From contig NZ_JABAIV010000001.1 in NCBI RefSeq assembly GCF_013003915.1, forward strand, positions 868,001-932,000: a DNA stretch of 64,000 nt, read 5' to 3'. The DNA is from Telluria aromaticivorans. Its GTDB lineage: Bacteria > Pseudomonadota > Gammaproteobacteria > Burkholderiales > Burkholderiaceae_D. The notes beneath the pieces were generated by a model. It saw only the letters and a program-made list of their open reading frames with translations. It searched no databases and had not been told where the DNA came from. A program made the position numbers and the translations under genes. Positions 54,701 to 62,718 of this stretch are shown here, in pieces. How positions within the stretch are numbered: the first letter of the stretch is position 1; each line of letters begins with the position of its first letter.

Positions 54701-54928
54701 CAGGCCCGCGAGCAGCGACTCGATCGGGTAGGTGATGCGCTGCTCGGTCTCCAGCGGTGAGTAGCCCGGCGCGGGCGTGTTGATCTGCACCTGGACATTG
54801 GTCACGTCCGGCACGGCATCGATCGGCAGGCGCCCGTAGTTATAGATGCCGGCCATCGCCATCGCCAGCACGGCGACCATGACGAGCCAGCGGTGCGCGA
54901 TCGCGCCCTGGATAAGTCGGTTGAACAT
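51782..54928 (-). CDS. czcA: Heavy-metal efflux RND transporter, CzcA type
   Basis: 1048 aa, 12 membrane helices with two large periplasmic loops, the proton-driven pump of a tripartite exporter. The helix-4 signature DFGIIVDGAVVIVEN (around residue 400) is that of the HME branch exporting Zn/Co/Cd, as in CzcA, and differs from the Cu/Ag-type CusA motif. N-terminal RLPIDAVPDVTNVQVQINT and PIESLLAGLP are also family-typical. It follows czcB by 12 bases and ends the operon czcI-C-B-A. Exact metal is inferred from the motif and from the CadR-type regulator. Confidence 0.94.
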   Translation of the reverse strand: MFNRLIQGAIAHRWLVMVAVLAMAMAGIYNYGRLPIDAVPDVTNVQVQINTPAPGYSPLETEQRITYPIESLLAGLPHLEQYRSLSRYGLSQITVVFKEGTDLHFARQLVSQRIQDAREQLPAGVVPAMGPIATGLSEIYLWTVESVPGAKKPDGSPYTPTDLREIQDWIIKPQLRNVAGVTEINSIGGYNKEYLVAPDMALLSSYGLALADVVGALEKNNGNVGAGYIEREGEQYLVRAPGQVGSIADIGNIVVSTIRGAPVRVRDVATVAVGRELRTGAATENGQEVVLGTVFMLIGENSRAVSRAVDRKMVEINRTLPKGVKAVTVYDRSVLVERAIATVRNNLLEGAVLVVAVLFVFLGNLRAALLTAMVIPLAMLFTFSGMVATNVSANLLSLGALDFGIIVDGAVVIVENCVRRIAAAQVRLGRALTLDERFEEVFQAAREARRPLIYGQLIIMIVYLPIFVLTGIEGKMFHPMAITVVTALVGAMILSVTFVPAAVALFIGKTVTEKESRLMHAARRLYEPCLRYAMANRPVVLAFAGIVLALSALLATRLGTEFVPELDEGDLAVLTVRVPGTSLSQSVKMQQQIETTLMRSFPEIERVFARIGTAEIASDPMPPNVADGIIMLKPEAAWPAPKKSRDELLGAIQRTLGQLPGNSYEFSQPIQLRVNELISGVRSDVAVKVFGDDLEVLNATAQGVAAVLRKVPGASEVQVEQTTGLPMLQVRVDRDRAARMGLNISEVQELVATATAGREAGTLFDGDRRFDIVVRLPEAVRADIDALQRLPVPLPPTQGSTQRFVTLGEIASFDLAPGPNQLSREQGKRRVVVTANVRGRDIGSFVRDAQQRVQAGVAVPVGYWIAWGGQFEHLQAAAERLQVVVPAALALVFVLLYLVFNNLRDGLLVFSGVPFALTGGIFALWMRGIPMSISAAVGFIALSGVAVLNGLVLVSFIRSLREAGRPLVPAIHEGALGRLRPVLMTALVASLGFVPMALATGTGAEVQRPLATVVIGGILSSTMLTLLLLPLLYEFAHRRDGEPGKRQP

Positions 54929-54940
54929 GGCAGCTCCGTG

Positions 54941-56122
54941 TTAGTCGTGGTGTCCGGCTTCGCCCTTGCCCTGCTCCGCCTTGATGGCGAAGCTTCCCTG
55001 GGCGGCGTAGCGGTCCCCGGCATTCAGGCCGGAGACGATCTCGACGAAGCGGCCATCGGAACGCCCGGTCTCCACCACACTGGCGACGAAGCCCTGCGGC
55101 ACACGCTTGTAGACCACCTGCCTGCCCTCGTGGGTCTGGATCGCCGCCCTCGCAACGGTCACCGGCGCCTGCGCGCTGCCGGTGACGATGTCGACGTTGA
55201 CGGCCAAGCCCGGACGCCATGCACCCTGCGGATTGGCCAGCACCACGCGCGCCCGCGCCGAACGCGATTCTTCGCCGATCAGGGAGCTGACGAAGCTCAC
55301 CTTGCCGGGCGCGGTGGTGCTGGAGGCGATCGAGCGGATGACGGCGTCGGTGCCGACCCGCACGATGTCGAGGTCCTTGGCGGGCACCACCACGTCGGCC
55401 CAGACGGTGGCGAGGTCGGTAACCGTGAAGATGCGGGTGTCGGCGCCGACGACTTCGCCCAGGGCGATGTGCTTTTCCACGACCACGCCATCGAAGGGCG
55501 CGCGCACCTGCAGCCGGTTCGACGAGGAGCTGCCTGCGGCGCCGGCGCCGAGCGCCGCCAGCTTCTGGCGCACCTCCTGCACGGCGATGTTCGCCTCAAC
55601 CAGCTCCTGCCCGGCCTTCTGGTAGTCCTGGCGTGCGGAGATCTTTTCTTCCCACAGCGTTTTTTCCGATGCATGCACGCTGCGCGCATACGCGGCCCGT
55701 TTCTCGGCCACCGCCAGGGCGGCACGCTGTTCCGCGATCTCGGCGCTGGCCACCACGGCCAGCACCTCGCCCTTGCGCACCACCTGCCCGAGGGTGGCCG
55801 GGACGGCTTCCACTGCGCCCGCCGCACGCGGCGTGACGTGGGCGGTTCGGTCTTCATTGAGCGCCACCTGGCCCGGCATCCGGATGAAGGTATCGAGCCG
55901 CATCGGCGCTGCCGTTGCCAGCGTGATGCCGGCGCTGGCGACTTGCTGGTCGGTGAAGCGGACGATGCCGTCTTCGGCATGTCCTTCCGGGGCGTCGTCC
56001 GCGTGCTCTTCGGTTTTGGCATGGACGGTGGCTTGCGGGCGGTCCTTGACGAGGACGAAGGCGCCGAATGCGATCGCCACTGCCAGCATGGCGGCGATGA
56101 TCCTGATTTGCTGCTTGTTCAT
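54941..56122 (-). CDS. czcB: Periplasmic adaptor (membrane fusion) protein, CzcB type
   Basis: 393 aa. An N-terminal membrane anchor or signal (IIAAMLAVAIAFGAFVLV) is followed by a short His/Asp/Glu-rich segment (~35-52, KTEEHADDAPEGHAEDG) that may bind metal. Then come lipoyl and alpha-hairpin regions (VRKGEVLAVVASAEIAEQRAAL) and beta-barrel domains typical of adaptors bridging pump and outer-membrane channel. Its 5' end overlaps czcC by four bases (ATGA). Confidence 0.92.
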   Translation of the reverse strand: MNKQQIRIIAAMLAVAIAFGAFVLVKDRPQATVHAKTEEHADDAPEGHAEDGIVRFTDQQVASAGITLATAAPMRLDTFIRMPGQVALNEDRTAHVTPRAAGAVEAVPATLGQVVRKGEVLAVVASAEIAEQRAALAVAEKRAAYARSVHASEKTLWEEKISARQDYQKAGQELVEANIAVQEVRQKLAALGAGAAGSSSSNRLQVRAPFDGVVVEKHIALGEVVGADTRIFTVTDLATVWADVVVPAKDLDIVRVGTDAVIRSIASSTTAPGKVSFVSSLIGEESRSARARVVLANPQGAWRPGLAVNVDIVTGSAQAPVTVARAAIQTHEGRQVVYKRVPQGFVASVVETGRSDGRFVEIVSGLNAGDRYAAQGSFAIKAEQGKGEAGHHD

Positions 56123-57354
56123 GGGTTCTCCTGGGTCGAAGGGCCGACGAGCCGTTCGATATCGCTGGCCGCGCGATGGCTTTCCGCGACGGCTTTCAGG
56201 TATTGGTGCCTGGACTGGAAAAAGGCGCGCTGGGCATCGAGCACGTCCAGCATCCCGAACTTGCCGAGTTCATAGCCGCGGCCCGCGGCCTGGAATGCGG
56301 CCTGCGCGGCAGGGGCGATCTCGGCATCGATCATGGCGGCTTCTTCCAGCGCGGCAGTGAGCCGCGCATGCGCCTGGGCCAGTTCGGCATGCAGGCGCAG
56401 GCGTTCGGCCTCGAGCTCGTCGCGCGCCTTGTCCACCCGGCGCAGCGATGCGAGCAGCGCGCCCTCATTACGGTTGAATAGCGGCAGCGGTATGGCCAGG
56501 CCGAGCACCGCTTGTCGTCGATCGTCCGGGTATTCGCGACGGGTGCCGACGATCAGGGTCACGTCCGGCGTGCGTTTTGTCCCTTCGACCCGGGCCAGGG
56601 CCTGGCGGTGCGCGACCTCGGCATGCACGCGCCCGATCGCCGGCGACTGCGCGAGGCGTGCTTCAAGCTGCGCCAAAGGCGGCGCGTCAGGCAGATCAGC
56701 CGACATATGTGCCGGCGAAGTCGCGGCAATGTTGATATCGGCGGCCTTCCCGCCCCACAATGCCGCCAACCGAATGCGGGCGCTGGCCAAATCGCGTGCG
56801 GCCTGCAGCGTCTCGATGCGGGCGTTCGCCTGCGCGACCCCGGCACGGGATGCCTCCAGCGGCGCCGCCTTGCCCGCCTCGACCCGCAGCGCCGCCGCAC
56901 TTGCTGCGCGCTGCGCCAGCGCCGCCAGTTCCTGCGCCAGCCGGTGCTGCTCGCTGGCCGCGACGGCCTCATGGAAGGCAGCAATGGCATCCGCGCGAAC
57001 CTGCGCACGCAGCGCGTCGAGCGCTGCGATGGCGAGATCCTGCTCGCGCCGGGCCGCGTCAAGCCGCGCGGCGCGCTTGCCGCCCAGCTCAAATGGAATG
57101 CCTAGTTGCGCGGTCGTGGTGCGATTGGTCCGATCCTGCCCTTCGCGCAGGATTTCCAGTTCAGGATTGGGCAAGGCCCGCGCCTGCGTGATGGCGCCTC
57201 CCTGCGCCGCGACTTCATGCGCGGCGGCGCTCAATGCGGGGTTGGCCTGCAAGGCCAGCTTGATTGCGGCGTCGCGCGTCAGCGCGTCGGCGGCGCTTGC
57301 AGGAGCGACGACAATTCCCGCCACCAGGGCGAGTACGACAAGGTGATGCTTCAT
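56119..57354 (-). CDS. czcC: Outer-membrane efflux channel, CzcC type (TolC family)
   Basis: About 411 aa. Signal peptide MKHHLVVLALVAGIVVAPASA, then two TolC-type repeats rich in long Ala/Leu/Arg helices. LGIPFELGGKRAARLDAARRE and LGLAIPLPLFNRNEG are hallmarks of the CzcC/CusC-like subgroup. It forms the outer-membrane exit for the CzcA pump. The ATG at 57354 is chosen because it begins the signal peptide. czcI lies 89 bases upstream. Confidence 0.92.
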   Translation of the reverse strand: MKHHLVVLALVAGIVVAPASAADALTRDAAIKLALQANPALSAAAHEVAAQGGAITQARALPNPELEILREGQDRTNRTTTAQLGIPFELGGKRAARLDAARREQDLAIAALDALRAQVRADAIAAFHEAVAASEQHRLAQELAALAQRAASAAALRVEAGKAAPLEASRAGVAQANARIETLQAARDLASARIRLAALWGGKAADINIAATSPAHMSADLPDAPPLAQLEARLAQSPAIGRVHAEVAHRQALARVEGTKRTPDVTLIVGTRREYPDDRRQAVLGLAIPLPLFNRNEGALLASLRRVDKARDELEAERLRLHAELAQAHARLTAALEEAAMIDAEIAPAAQAAFQAAGRGYELGKFGMLDVLDAQRAFFQSRHQYLKAVAESHRAASDIERLVGPSTQENP

Positions 57355-57443
57355 GGTCCGGCTCCGAATGAGTGGTCTATTCGGCGGGACACGGGCGCAC
57401 TGCCCCAGGGGCAAGGCGCATGAATGGTTCCGGTCCCGCAGCG

Positions 57444-57773
57444 TCAGGCGCGGGCTTGCCGGTCGGGCGGGGGAACCAGGTCGGGGATATGGGACAGGTA
57501 GTGCGGACTGTCGAAGCGCAGCTCCGGCAACCTGGCGGGGTGCGCGATGTCGGACGCCATCGCACCCAGCGCGCTGCCGGCAAAATGATGGCAGCAGTCG
57601 CAGCCTTCGTCATCCAGCTGCACGCCGGCCTCGTCATCGCATTGCTGCTGCCACTGGTGGCAGACATGCTGGGTGGCCGCCTCTTCCTCCGCGCTGCAGC
57701 AGGCACCCGTAGCTGCCCAGACGAGCTGGAGCGGCATCAGGACGAGCAGCAGCAAGATGAACAGGCGCTTCAT
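57444..57773 (-). CDS. czcI: CzcI-like periplasmic Cys/His-rich protein
   Basis: 109 aa. Signal peptide MKRLFILLLLVLMPLQLVWA, then a small domain rich in likely metal ligands: CC at 25-26, HVCH near 37-40, C46, and CDCCHH near 58-63. The signal ending ...PLQLVWAA and the following Cys/His pattern resemble CzcI of Cupriavidus, a small regulatory or metal-sensing protein encoded at the head of czc operons. It is the first gene after the MerR-type promoter and before czcC. Function is inferred from family and position. Confidence 0.78.
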   Translation of the reverse strand: MKRLFILLLLVLMPLQLVWAATGACCSAEEEAATQHVCHQWQQQCDDEAGVQLDDEGCDCCHHFAGSALGAMASDIAHPARLPELRFDSPHYLSHIPDLVPPPDRQARA

Positions 57774-57807
57774 GGATGGCGGACGTGGAAATTCATATAT
57801 GATCGAC

Positions 57808-57838
57808 ATTAGAAACCCTGTAGCCGCTACAGGGTCAA
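57808..57838 (-). promoter_or_regulatory. MerR-family operator/promoter with 19-base spacer
   Basis: On the minus strand TTGACC (-35, 57838-57833) and TCTAAT (-10, 57813-57808) are separated by 19 bases, the overlong spacing that MerR-family activators correct. The spacer region carries the perfect palindrome ACCCTGTAG-CCG-CTACAGGGT (57815-57835), very close to CadR/PbrR operators. It drives czcI-czcCBA, with the regulator gene divergent. Confidence 0.9.
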
Positions 57839-57863
57839 GCAAATCAAGCGAATCGAGGATGAC

Positions 57864-58271
57864 ATGCTGAAGATCGGCGAACTGGCGAAGCAATCTGGCT
57901 GCCCGGTGGAGACCATTCGCTACTACGAACGCATCGGGCTGCTGATGCCGCCGCAACGGGAGGCGAACAATTATCGCGCTTATAACGAGCGCCATGCAGA
58001 GCGCCTGCAGTTCGTTCGCCATTGCCGCGCGCTCGACATGGGCCTGGACGAGATCCGCGTGCTGCTCGACGTGCGCGACCGCCCCGAGCAGGAATGCACC
58101 GACGTCAACGAACTGCTGGACCGCCACATCCGCCACGTGACCGGCAGGATCGCCGAGTTGGCTGCTCTCGAAGCCCAGCTGCGGCAGCTGCGCGGCTGCT
58201 GCGTGGCGACGCAGGCGGCCAGTTGTTGCGGGATCCTGCATGCGCTGTCCGAGCGCGAGGCGGTGCGATGA
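57864..58271 (+). CDS. cadR: MerR-family Cd(II)/Pb(II)/Zn-responsive regulator (CadR/PbrR type)
   Basis: 135 aa. N-terminal winged-helix domain (MLKIGELAKQSGCPVETIRYYERIGLL), long coiled dimer helix, and the metal loop with Cys78 (QECTD), Cys112/113 (RGCCV) and Cys121/122 (SCCG). These correspond to C77, C112 and C119 of CadR/PbrR, with two additional adjacent Cys. It binds the palindrome in the 90-base divergent promoter and should switch on czcI-czcCBA when metal binds. Cd, Pb or Zn cannot be separated from sequence. Confidence 0.92.
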   Translation: MLKIGELAKQSGCPVETIRYYERIGLLMPPQREANNYRAYNERHAERLQFVRHCRALDMGLDEIRVLLDVRDRPEQECTDVNELLDRHIRHVTGRIAELAALEAQLRQLRGCCVATQAASCCGILHALSEREAVR

Positions 58272-58333
58272 TACGGTTACTCAAAAGCGCACGCGCTAAA
58301 CAAGTAGACGACTACGGTAGAGTTGCCGCGAAT

Positions 58334-58381
58334 CGTAGGGTGGGCAGAATCTGCCCACCCTACGGGAATCGACGGATCACA
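58334..58381. repeat. Dispersed GTAGGGTGGGC-type repeat, short hairpin form, copy 6
   Basis: The 31-base hairpin is identical to that of the copy at 40098, and the following bases (AATCGACGGATCACA) nearly match that copy too. It lies between cadR and the pnp terminator. Confidence 0.8.
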
Positions 58382-58407
58382 CGGTAGCGGGCGATCGCAA
58401 CGGCCAT

Positions 58408-58443
58408 AAAAAAACCGCCAGGCTCACGCACTGGCGGTTTTTT
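58408..58443 (-). terminator. Rho-independent terminator after pnp
   Basis: AACCGCCAG and CTGGCGGTT form a 9-bp stem around GCTCACGCA, flanked by seven A on the left and six T on the right, so it can work in both directions. On the minus strand it lies 35 bases beyond the pnp stop; on the plus strand it would also end the cadR transcript. Confidence 0.88.
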
Positions 58444-58478
58444 GATCGAAGCGGCGAACCGCTTCAGCTCAGCGCAAA

Positions 58479-60581
58479 TTACTGCGCCGCGCCTTCGACC
58501 GGATCGGCAGCCTTCATCGACAGCTTCAGGCGGCCGCGCTCGTCGGTCTCGAGGACCTTCACGCGCACTTGCTGGCCTTCTTTCAGGTAGTCGGCAACGG
58601 CGTTGACGCGCTCGTTGGCGATCTGCGAGATGTGCAGCAGGCCGTCCTTGCCAGGCATGACCTGGACGATGGCGCCGAAGTCGAGCAGCTTGAGCACGGT
58701 GCCGTCGTAGGTCTTGCCCACTTCGACCGATGCGGTCAGCTCTTCGATGCGGCGCTTGGCTTCCTGGCCGGCAGCGGCGTCGACCGATGCGATGGTCACG
58801 ATGCCTTCGTCGGTGATGTCGATCTGGGTGCCGGTTTCTTCGGTCAGCGCGCGGATGACGGCGCCGCCCTTGCCGATCACGTCACGGATCTTTTCCGGGT
58901 TGATGCGGATGGTGATCAGGCGCGGTGCGAAGTCCGACAGTTCGGTCTTCACGGTCGGCATGGCCTTCTGCATTTCGCCCAGGATGTGGTGGCGCGCTTC
59001 CTTGGCTTGCGCCAGTGCCACCTGCATGATTTCCTTGGTGATGCCCTGGATCTTGATGTCCATCTGCAGCGCGGTGATGCCGGCTGGGGTACCTGCGACC
59101 TTGAAGTCCATGTCGCCGAGGTGGTCTTCGTCACCCAGGATGTCGGTCAGGACGGCGAACTTGCCGCCTTCCTTGATCAGGCCCATCGCGATGCCGGCGA
59201 CGTGCGCCTTCATCGGGACGCCAGCATCCATCAGTGCCAGGCAGCCGCCGCAGACCGAGGCCATCGACGAGGAACCGTTCGACTCGGTGATTTCCGAGAC
59301 CAGGCGAACCGAGTAGGAGAAATCTTCAGGGTTGGGCAGCGCAGCGACCAGCGCGCGCTTGGCCAGGCGGCCGTGGCCGATTTCGCGGCGCTTCGGGGTG
59401 CCTACACGGCCGGTTTCGCCGGTGGCGAACGGAGGCATGTTGTAGTGCATCATGAAGTCGTCGGTGTACTCGCCCATCAGCGCGTCGATCTTCTGGCTGT
59501 CACGGGCGGTGCCGAGGGTCGCGATGACCAGCGCCTGGGTTTCGCCGCGGGTGAACAGTGCCGAACCGTGGGTACGCGGCAGCACGCTGGTGCGGATCTC
59601 GATCGGACGCACGGTGCGGGTGTCGCGGCCGTCGATGCGTGGCTCGCCGTCCAGGATCTGCGAACGCACGACCTTGGCTTCCATGTCGAACAGGATGTTG
59701 CCGACTTCGCCGGCGTCGGCGCTGACGCCCTGCGTTGCCAGGCCAGCCATGACTTCCGACGACAGCGACTTCAGCTTCTGCTGGCGCGCCGATTTTTCGC
59801 GGGTCTGGTAGGCGTCGCGGACCTTGGCAGCTGCCAGGTCGGTCACGCGGGCGATCAGTTCCTCGTTCTTTGGCGCCGGGTTCCACTCGACTTCCGGCTT
59901 GCCGCCTTCGGCCACCAGGTCGTGGATCGCGTCGATGACGACACGCATCTGGTCGTGGCCGAAGACGACCGCGCCGAGCATGACTTCTTCCGACAATTGC
60001 TGGGCTTCCGATTCCACCATCAGGACGGCGGTTTCGGTGCCTGCCACGACCAGGTCCATCTGCGAGGTCTTCAGCTCGGTGGTGGTCGGGTTCAGGATGT
60101 ACTGGCCGTTCGCGTAGCCGACGCGCGCTGCGCCGATCGGGCCGCTGAACGGGATGCCGGCGATGCACAGCGCAGCCGAGGCGCCGATCATGGCAGGGAT
60201 GTCCGGGTCGATTTCAGGATTGACCGACAGGACGTGGATGATGACCTGGACTTCGTTCAGGTAGCCTTCCGGGAAAAGCGGGCGGATTGGACGGTCGATC
60301 AGGCGCGAGGTCAGCGTTTCCTTTTCGGATGGACGGCCTTCACGCTTGAAGAAACCGCCAGGGATCTTACCGGCAGCATAGGTTTTCTCGATGTAGTCGA
60401 CGGTCAGCGGGAAGAAATCCTGGCCCGGCTTGGCGTCCTTGCGTGCGACCACGGTTGCCAGCACGACGGTATCTTCGACCGACACGACGACGGCGCCGCT
60501 TGCCTGGCGCGCGATTTCACCCGTCTCCAGGGTGACTGTGTGTTGACCGTACTGGAAGGTTTTCGAAACTTTGTTAAACAT
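58479..60581 (-). CDS. pnp: Polyribonucleotide nucleotidyltransferase (PNPase)
   Basis: 700 aa. Two RNase PH domains (the second with [19 protein letters not shown], catalytic aspartates), then KH domain ([20 protein letters not shown]) and S1 domain ([30 protein letters not shown]). It degrades RNA 3'-5' by phosphorolysis and is part of RNA decay complexes. It lies downstream of rpsO behind a terminator-like hairpin, as in many bacteria. Confidence 0.98.
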   Translation of the reverse strand: MFNKVSKTFQYGQHTVTLETGEIARQASGAVVVSVEDTVVLATVVARKDAKPGQDFFPLTVDYIEKTYAAGKIPGGFFKREGRPSEKETLTSRLIDRPIRPLFPEGYLNEVQVIIHVLSVNPEIDPDIPAMIGASAALCIAGIPFSGPIGAARVGYANGQYILNPTTTELKTSQMDLVVAGTETAVLMVESEAQQLSEEVMLGAVVFGHDQMRVVIDAIHDLVAEGGKPEVEWNPAPKNEELIARVTDLAAAKVRDAYQTREKSARQQKLKSLSSEVMAGLATQGVSADAGEVGNILFDMEAKVVRSQILDGEPRIDGRDTRTVRPIEIRTSVLPRTHGSALFTRGETQALVIATLGTARDSQKIDALMGEYTDDFMMHYNMPPFATGETGRVGTPKRREIGHGRLAKRALVAALPNPEDFSYSVRLVSEITESNGSSSMASVCGGCLALMDAGVPMKAHVAGIAMGLIKEGGKFAVLTDILGDEDHLGDMDFKVAGTPAGITALQMDIKIQGITKEIMQVALAQAKEARHHILGEMQKAMPTVKTELSDFAPRLITIRINPEKIRDVIGKGGAVIRALTEETGTQIDITDEGIVTIASVDAAAGQEAKRRIEELTASVEVGKTYDGTVLKLLDFGAIVQVMPGKDGLLHISQIANERVNAVADYLKEGQQVRVKVLETDERGRLKLSMKAADPVEGAAQ

Positions 60582-60692
60582 GGGGTATCCCTTTCATTTT
60601 GCCGACAGATTTTCAGGAGCTGTCGTTCACCTCACCACAGGGCGGAGCGCTAGACGCCGCCATTTACTACCAACAACAAAACTGCACACTAC

Positions 60693-60735
60693 TAAAACGA
60701 AAAATGCCCGCGACAGCTAGCTGGCGCAGGCATTT
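60693..60735 (-). terminator. Hairpin/terminator between rpsO and pnp
   Basis: On the minus strand AAATGCC and GGCATTT close a long, mostly paired stem through GCG and CAGCT/AGCTG, followed by TTTCGTTTT. It lies 28 bases after the rpsO stop and 112 bases before pnp. It is either the rpsO terminator, an RNase III processing site, or both, as known for the E. coli rpsO-pnp leader. Confidence 0.75.
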
Positions 60736-60762
60736 CCTGACTAAACCGTCAGACCCAAGCGA

Positions 60763-61032
60763 TTACTTACGCAGGCCGAGTTTGGCGATCAGGTCGCGGT
60801 AACGGGTTGCGTCCTTGCTTTTCAGGTAGGACAGCAGGCTCTTACGACGGTTAACCATCATGATCAGGCCACGACGCGAGTGGTGATCCTTCTGGTGTGC
60901 CTTGAAGTGGCCGTTCAGTTCGTTGATACGTGCGGTCAGCAGTGCGACCTGGACTTCCGGCGAGCCGGTGTCGTTCTGGCCACGTGCGTTGTCCGCGATG
61001 ATCGCGGCTTTGTTGATGTGTTCTACGGACAT
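60763..61032 (-). CDS. rpsO: 30S ribosomal protein S15
   Basis: 89 aa, the family's exact usual length. It carries the S15 signature [36 protein letters not shown] and binds 16S rRNA helices 20-22. The ATG at 61032 gives the standard [11 protein letters not shown]-type N-terminus, and an in-frame upstream ATG would add 23 atypical residues. It is followed by a terminator and pnp. Confidence 0.98.
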   Translation of the reverse strand: MSVEHINKAAIIADNARGQNDTGSPEVQVALLTARINELNGHFKAHQKDHHSRRGLIMMVNRRKSLLSYLKSKDATRYRDLIAKLGLRK

Positions 61033-61205
61033 GATGTTACCTTTCACATGCGGTGCATGAGTCGAAACCCAGCGCACCGTGATTATCAAATTCCTGCCCA
61101 AAACGGACAGACCCGCCAGTATAGGGGAAAACCCGGCGTGCGGCCACTATTTGCCGCGGCCGGATGGTGCATCATGGGATTACACGCCGTTTGATGGAGG
61201 TTTCG

Positions 61206-61706
61206 ATGAAATCATTAGTCAGGATTACAACACTTGCCGCGTTCGTTTTGCTGGGCGGCTGCGCCGGCATGTTGCGGCAGGCGCCGAACCTGGGCGATCC
61301 GGTGGCGACCGTGCAGCAGAAGATGGGCGCGCCGACGGCGGTCTACCAGGTGGGGGGCGAGCAGGTCTTCGAGTACGCGACCGGGCCGATGGGCCAGCAG
61401 ACCTTCATGGCCCGCATCGGGTTTGATGGGCGCCTCAGCGCTTACGAACAGGTGCTCACCAGCGAGAAGTTCGCCACGGTCAAGGTCGATGCGGCGACCA
61501 GGGACGATATCCTGCGCACCTTCGGGCGGCCGGCCGAGACCTCGCGCGTGGCGATGCGCGATTACGAGGTCTGGTCTTACCGCTACAAGGAAGCCGGCGT
61601 CTGGAACTCGCTGATGCACGTGCACTTCGACCGCCAGGGGGTCGTGCGGCAAATGATGAACGGGCCTGATCCGCTGTATGACCCGCGGGACAGGCAGGGG
61701 CCGTGA
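61206..61706 (+). CDS. Outer-membrane lipoprotein, BamE/SmpA-like
   Basis: About 166 aa. A lipoprotein signal with lipobox LGGCAG (Cys20) is followed by a small alpha/beta fold with a repeated pattern GDPVATVQQKMGAPTAVYQ and TRDDILRTFGRPAETSR. That duplicated helix-turn plus G.P pattern is characteristic of the SmpA/OmlA (BamE)-like superfamily. It is not the canonical bamE, which is shorter. Its stop abuts the stop of the convergent hydrolase with no gap. Function unknown. Confidence 0.82.
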   Translation: MKSLVRITTLAAFVLLGGCAGMLRQAPNLGDPVATVQQKMGAPTAVYQVGGEQVFEYATGPMGQQTFMARIGFDGRLSAYEQVLTSEKFATVKVDAATRDDILRTFGRPAETSRVAMRDYEVWSYRYKEAGVWNSLMHVHFDRQGVVRQMMNGPDPLYDPRDRQGP

Positions 61707-62612
61707 TCAGGGCGGCGTTGTTTGCGTCTTCACGCTGGCCGGCTGGCGCCCGCCATCGCTGCGCACGAAGGCTTCCACCGCATCGAGCGCCGGGGCCAGG
61801 CGGCGCAGCGAGGTCGATAGCGACGCGACCAGCGTGACGTGGTTGACGCCGTCGTAGTACACCTCTTGTACCGGGACCTGGGCAGTGCGCAGGCGCGCGG
61901 CCAGTCCGCCGGTATTGCGCGCCGGGTTGACCAGGTTGTCGGAGTTGGCGGCGATCAGCAGCGCGGGCGGCGCCGTGCTCGTCACGTGGTCGACCGGCTG
62001 CGAATCCGCCGGCGTGTCGGGATACAGGAAGACTGGACGCGTGGTGCGGTTCGTCACCGGCAGGAAGTCATACGGGCCGGCCAGGCCGATCCAGCCGCGC
62101 AGCACCTCCGGTTTGCTCCCCTGCTTGCCCAGCCAGCGCGGGTCCAGCGCCAGCATCGCCGCGTTGTAGGCGCCGGCGCTGTGGCCCATCAGGAAAATCT
62201 TCGCCGGGTCGCCGCCGCGCGCGGCGATCTCGCGCCGGGTCCATGCAACGGCCTGCGCCGAATCGTCGAGGAAATCTGGATAGCGCACTTCCGGATACAG
62301 CCGGTAATCGGGAATCACCACCACGAAGCCACGCGCCGCGAGGGCGCGGCCCACGAACGCATAGTCCTTGCGGTCGCCACTGACCCAGTTGCCACCGTAG
62401 AAGAAGACGATGACGGGGGCGTTCGCGGTGCCGGCGGCAGGCTGGTAGATATCCGCCAGGTGCCGGTTGCCGGGGGCGTAGCGCAAGCCGGTGCTGGTGC
62501 GGGCTTCGCCTTGTGGCGACACCGCGTTGACGACGGAGAGTGGAGAACAGGCGGAGAGCGCGCCAACGACGAACAGGGCAGCAGCGAAGACGGCGATTGC
62601 GGGTTTGGGCAT
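61707..62612 (-). CDS. Alpha/beta hydrolase lipoprotein (carboxylesterase-like)
   Basis: 301 aa. Lipoprotein signal with lipobox LSAC (Cys22). The alpha/beta-hydrolase core has the oxyanion segment VFFYGGNWVSG, nucleophile Ser in MGHSAGAYNAAML, Asp in ANSDNLVNP and His in DGVNHVTLVAS, the BD-FAE/carboxylesterase type. Probably anchored in the periplasm and hydrolysing small esters; substrate unknown. Its stop touches that of the convergent lipoprotein gene. Confidence 0.9.
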   Translation of the reverse strand: MPKPAIAVFAAALFVVGALSACSPLSVVNAVSPQGEARTSTGLRYAPGNRHLADIYQPAAGTANAPVIVFFYGGNWVSGDRKDYAFVGRALAARGFVVVIPDYRLYPEVRYPDFLDDSAQAVAWTRREIAARGGDPAKIFLMGHSAGAYNAAMLALDPRWLGKQGSKPEVLRGWIGLAGPYDFLPVTNRTTRPVFLYPDTPADSQPVDHVTSTAPPALLIAANSDNLVNPARNTGGLAARLRTAQVPVQEVYYDGVNHVTLVASLSTSLRRLAPALDAVEAFVRSDGGRQPASVKTQTTPP

Positions 62613-62718
62613 CAGGCGGACCGGTAATGGTGACCGCCCGAGTATATGGCTGGGATCGAGGAAAGACGCGCACGGGACAAAGGAAAGGACGCGCCCTCCC
62701 CCTTGCCCCGGAAGCTCC

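Noticed and set aside
51704-54760. Plus-strand open frame of about 1000 codons
   Set aside because: Antisense to czcA, His/Arg/Gln-rich, no signal or motif; shadow frame.
57774-58241. N-terminal extension of czcI through the divergent promoter and cadR
   Set aside because: The extended frame would cover the operator and run antisense to cadR; the ATG at 57773 begins a clear signal peptide.
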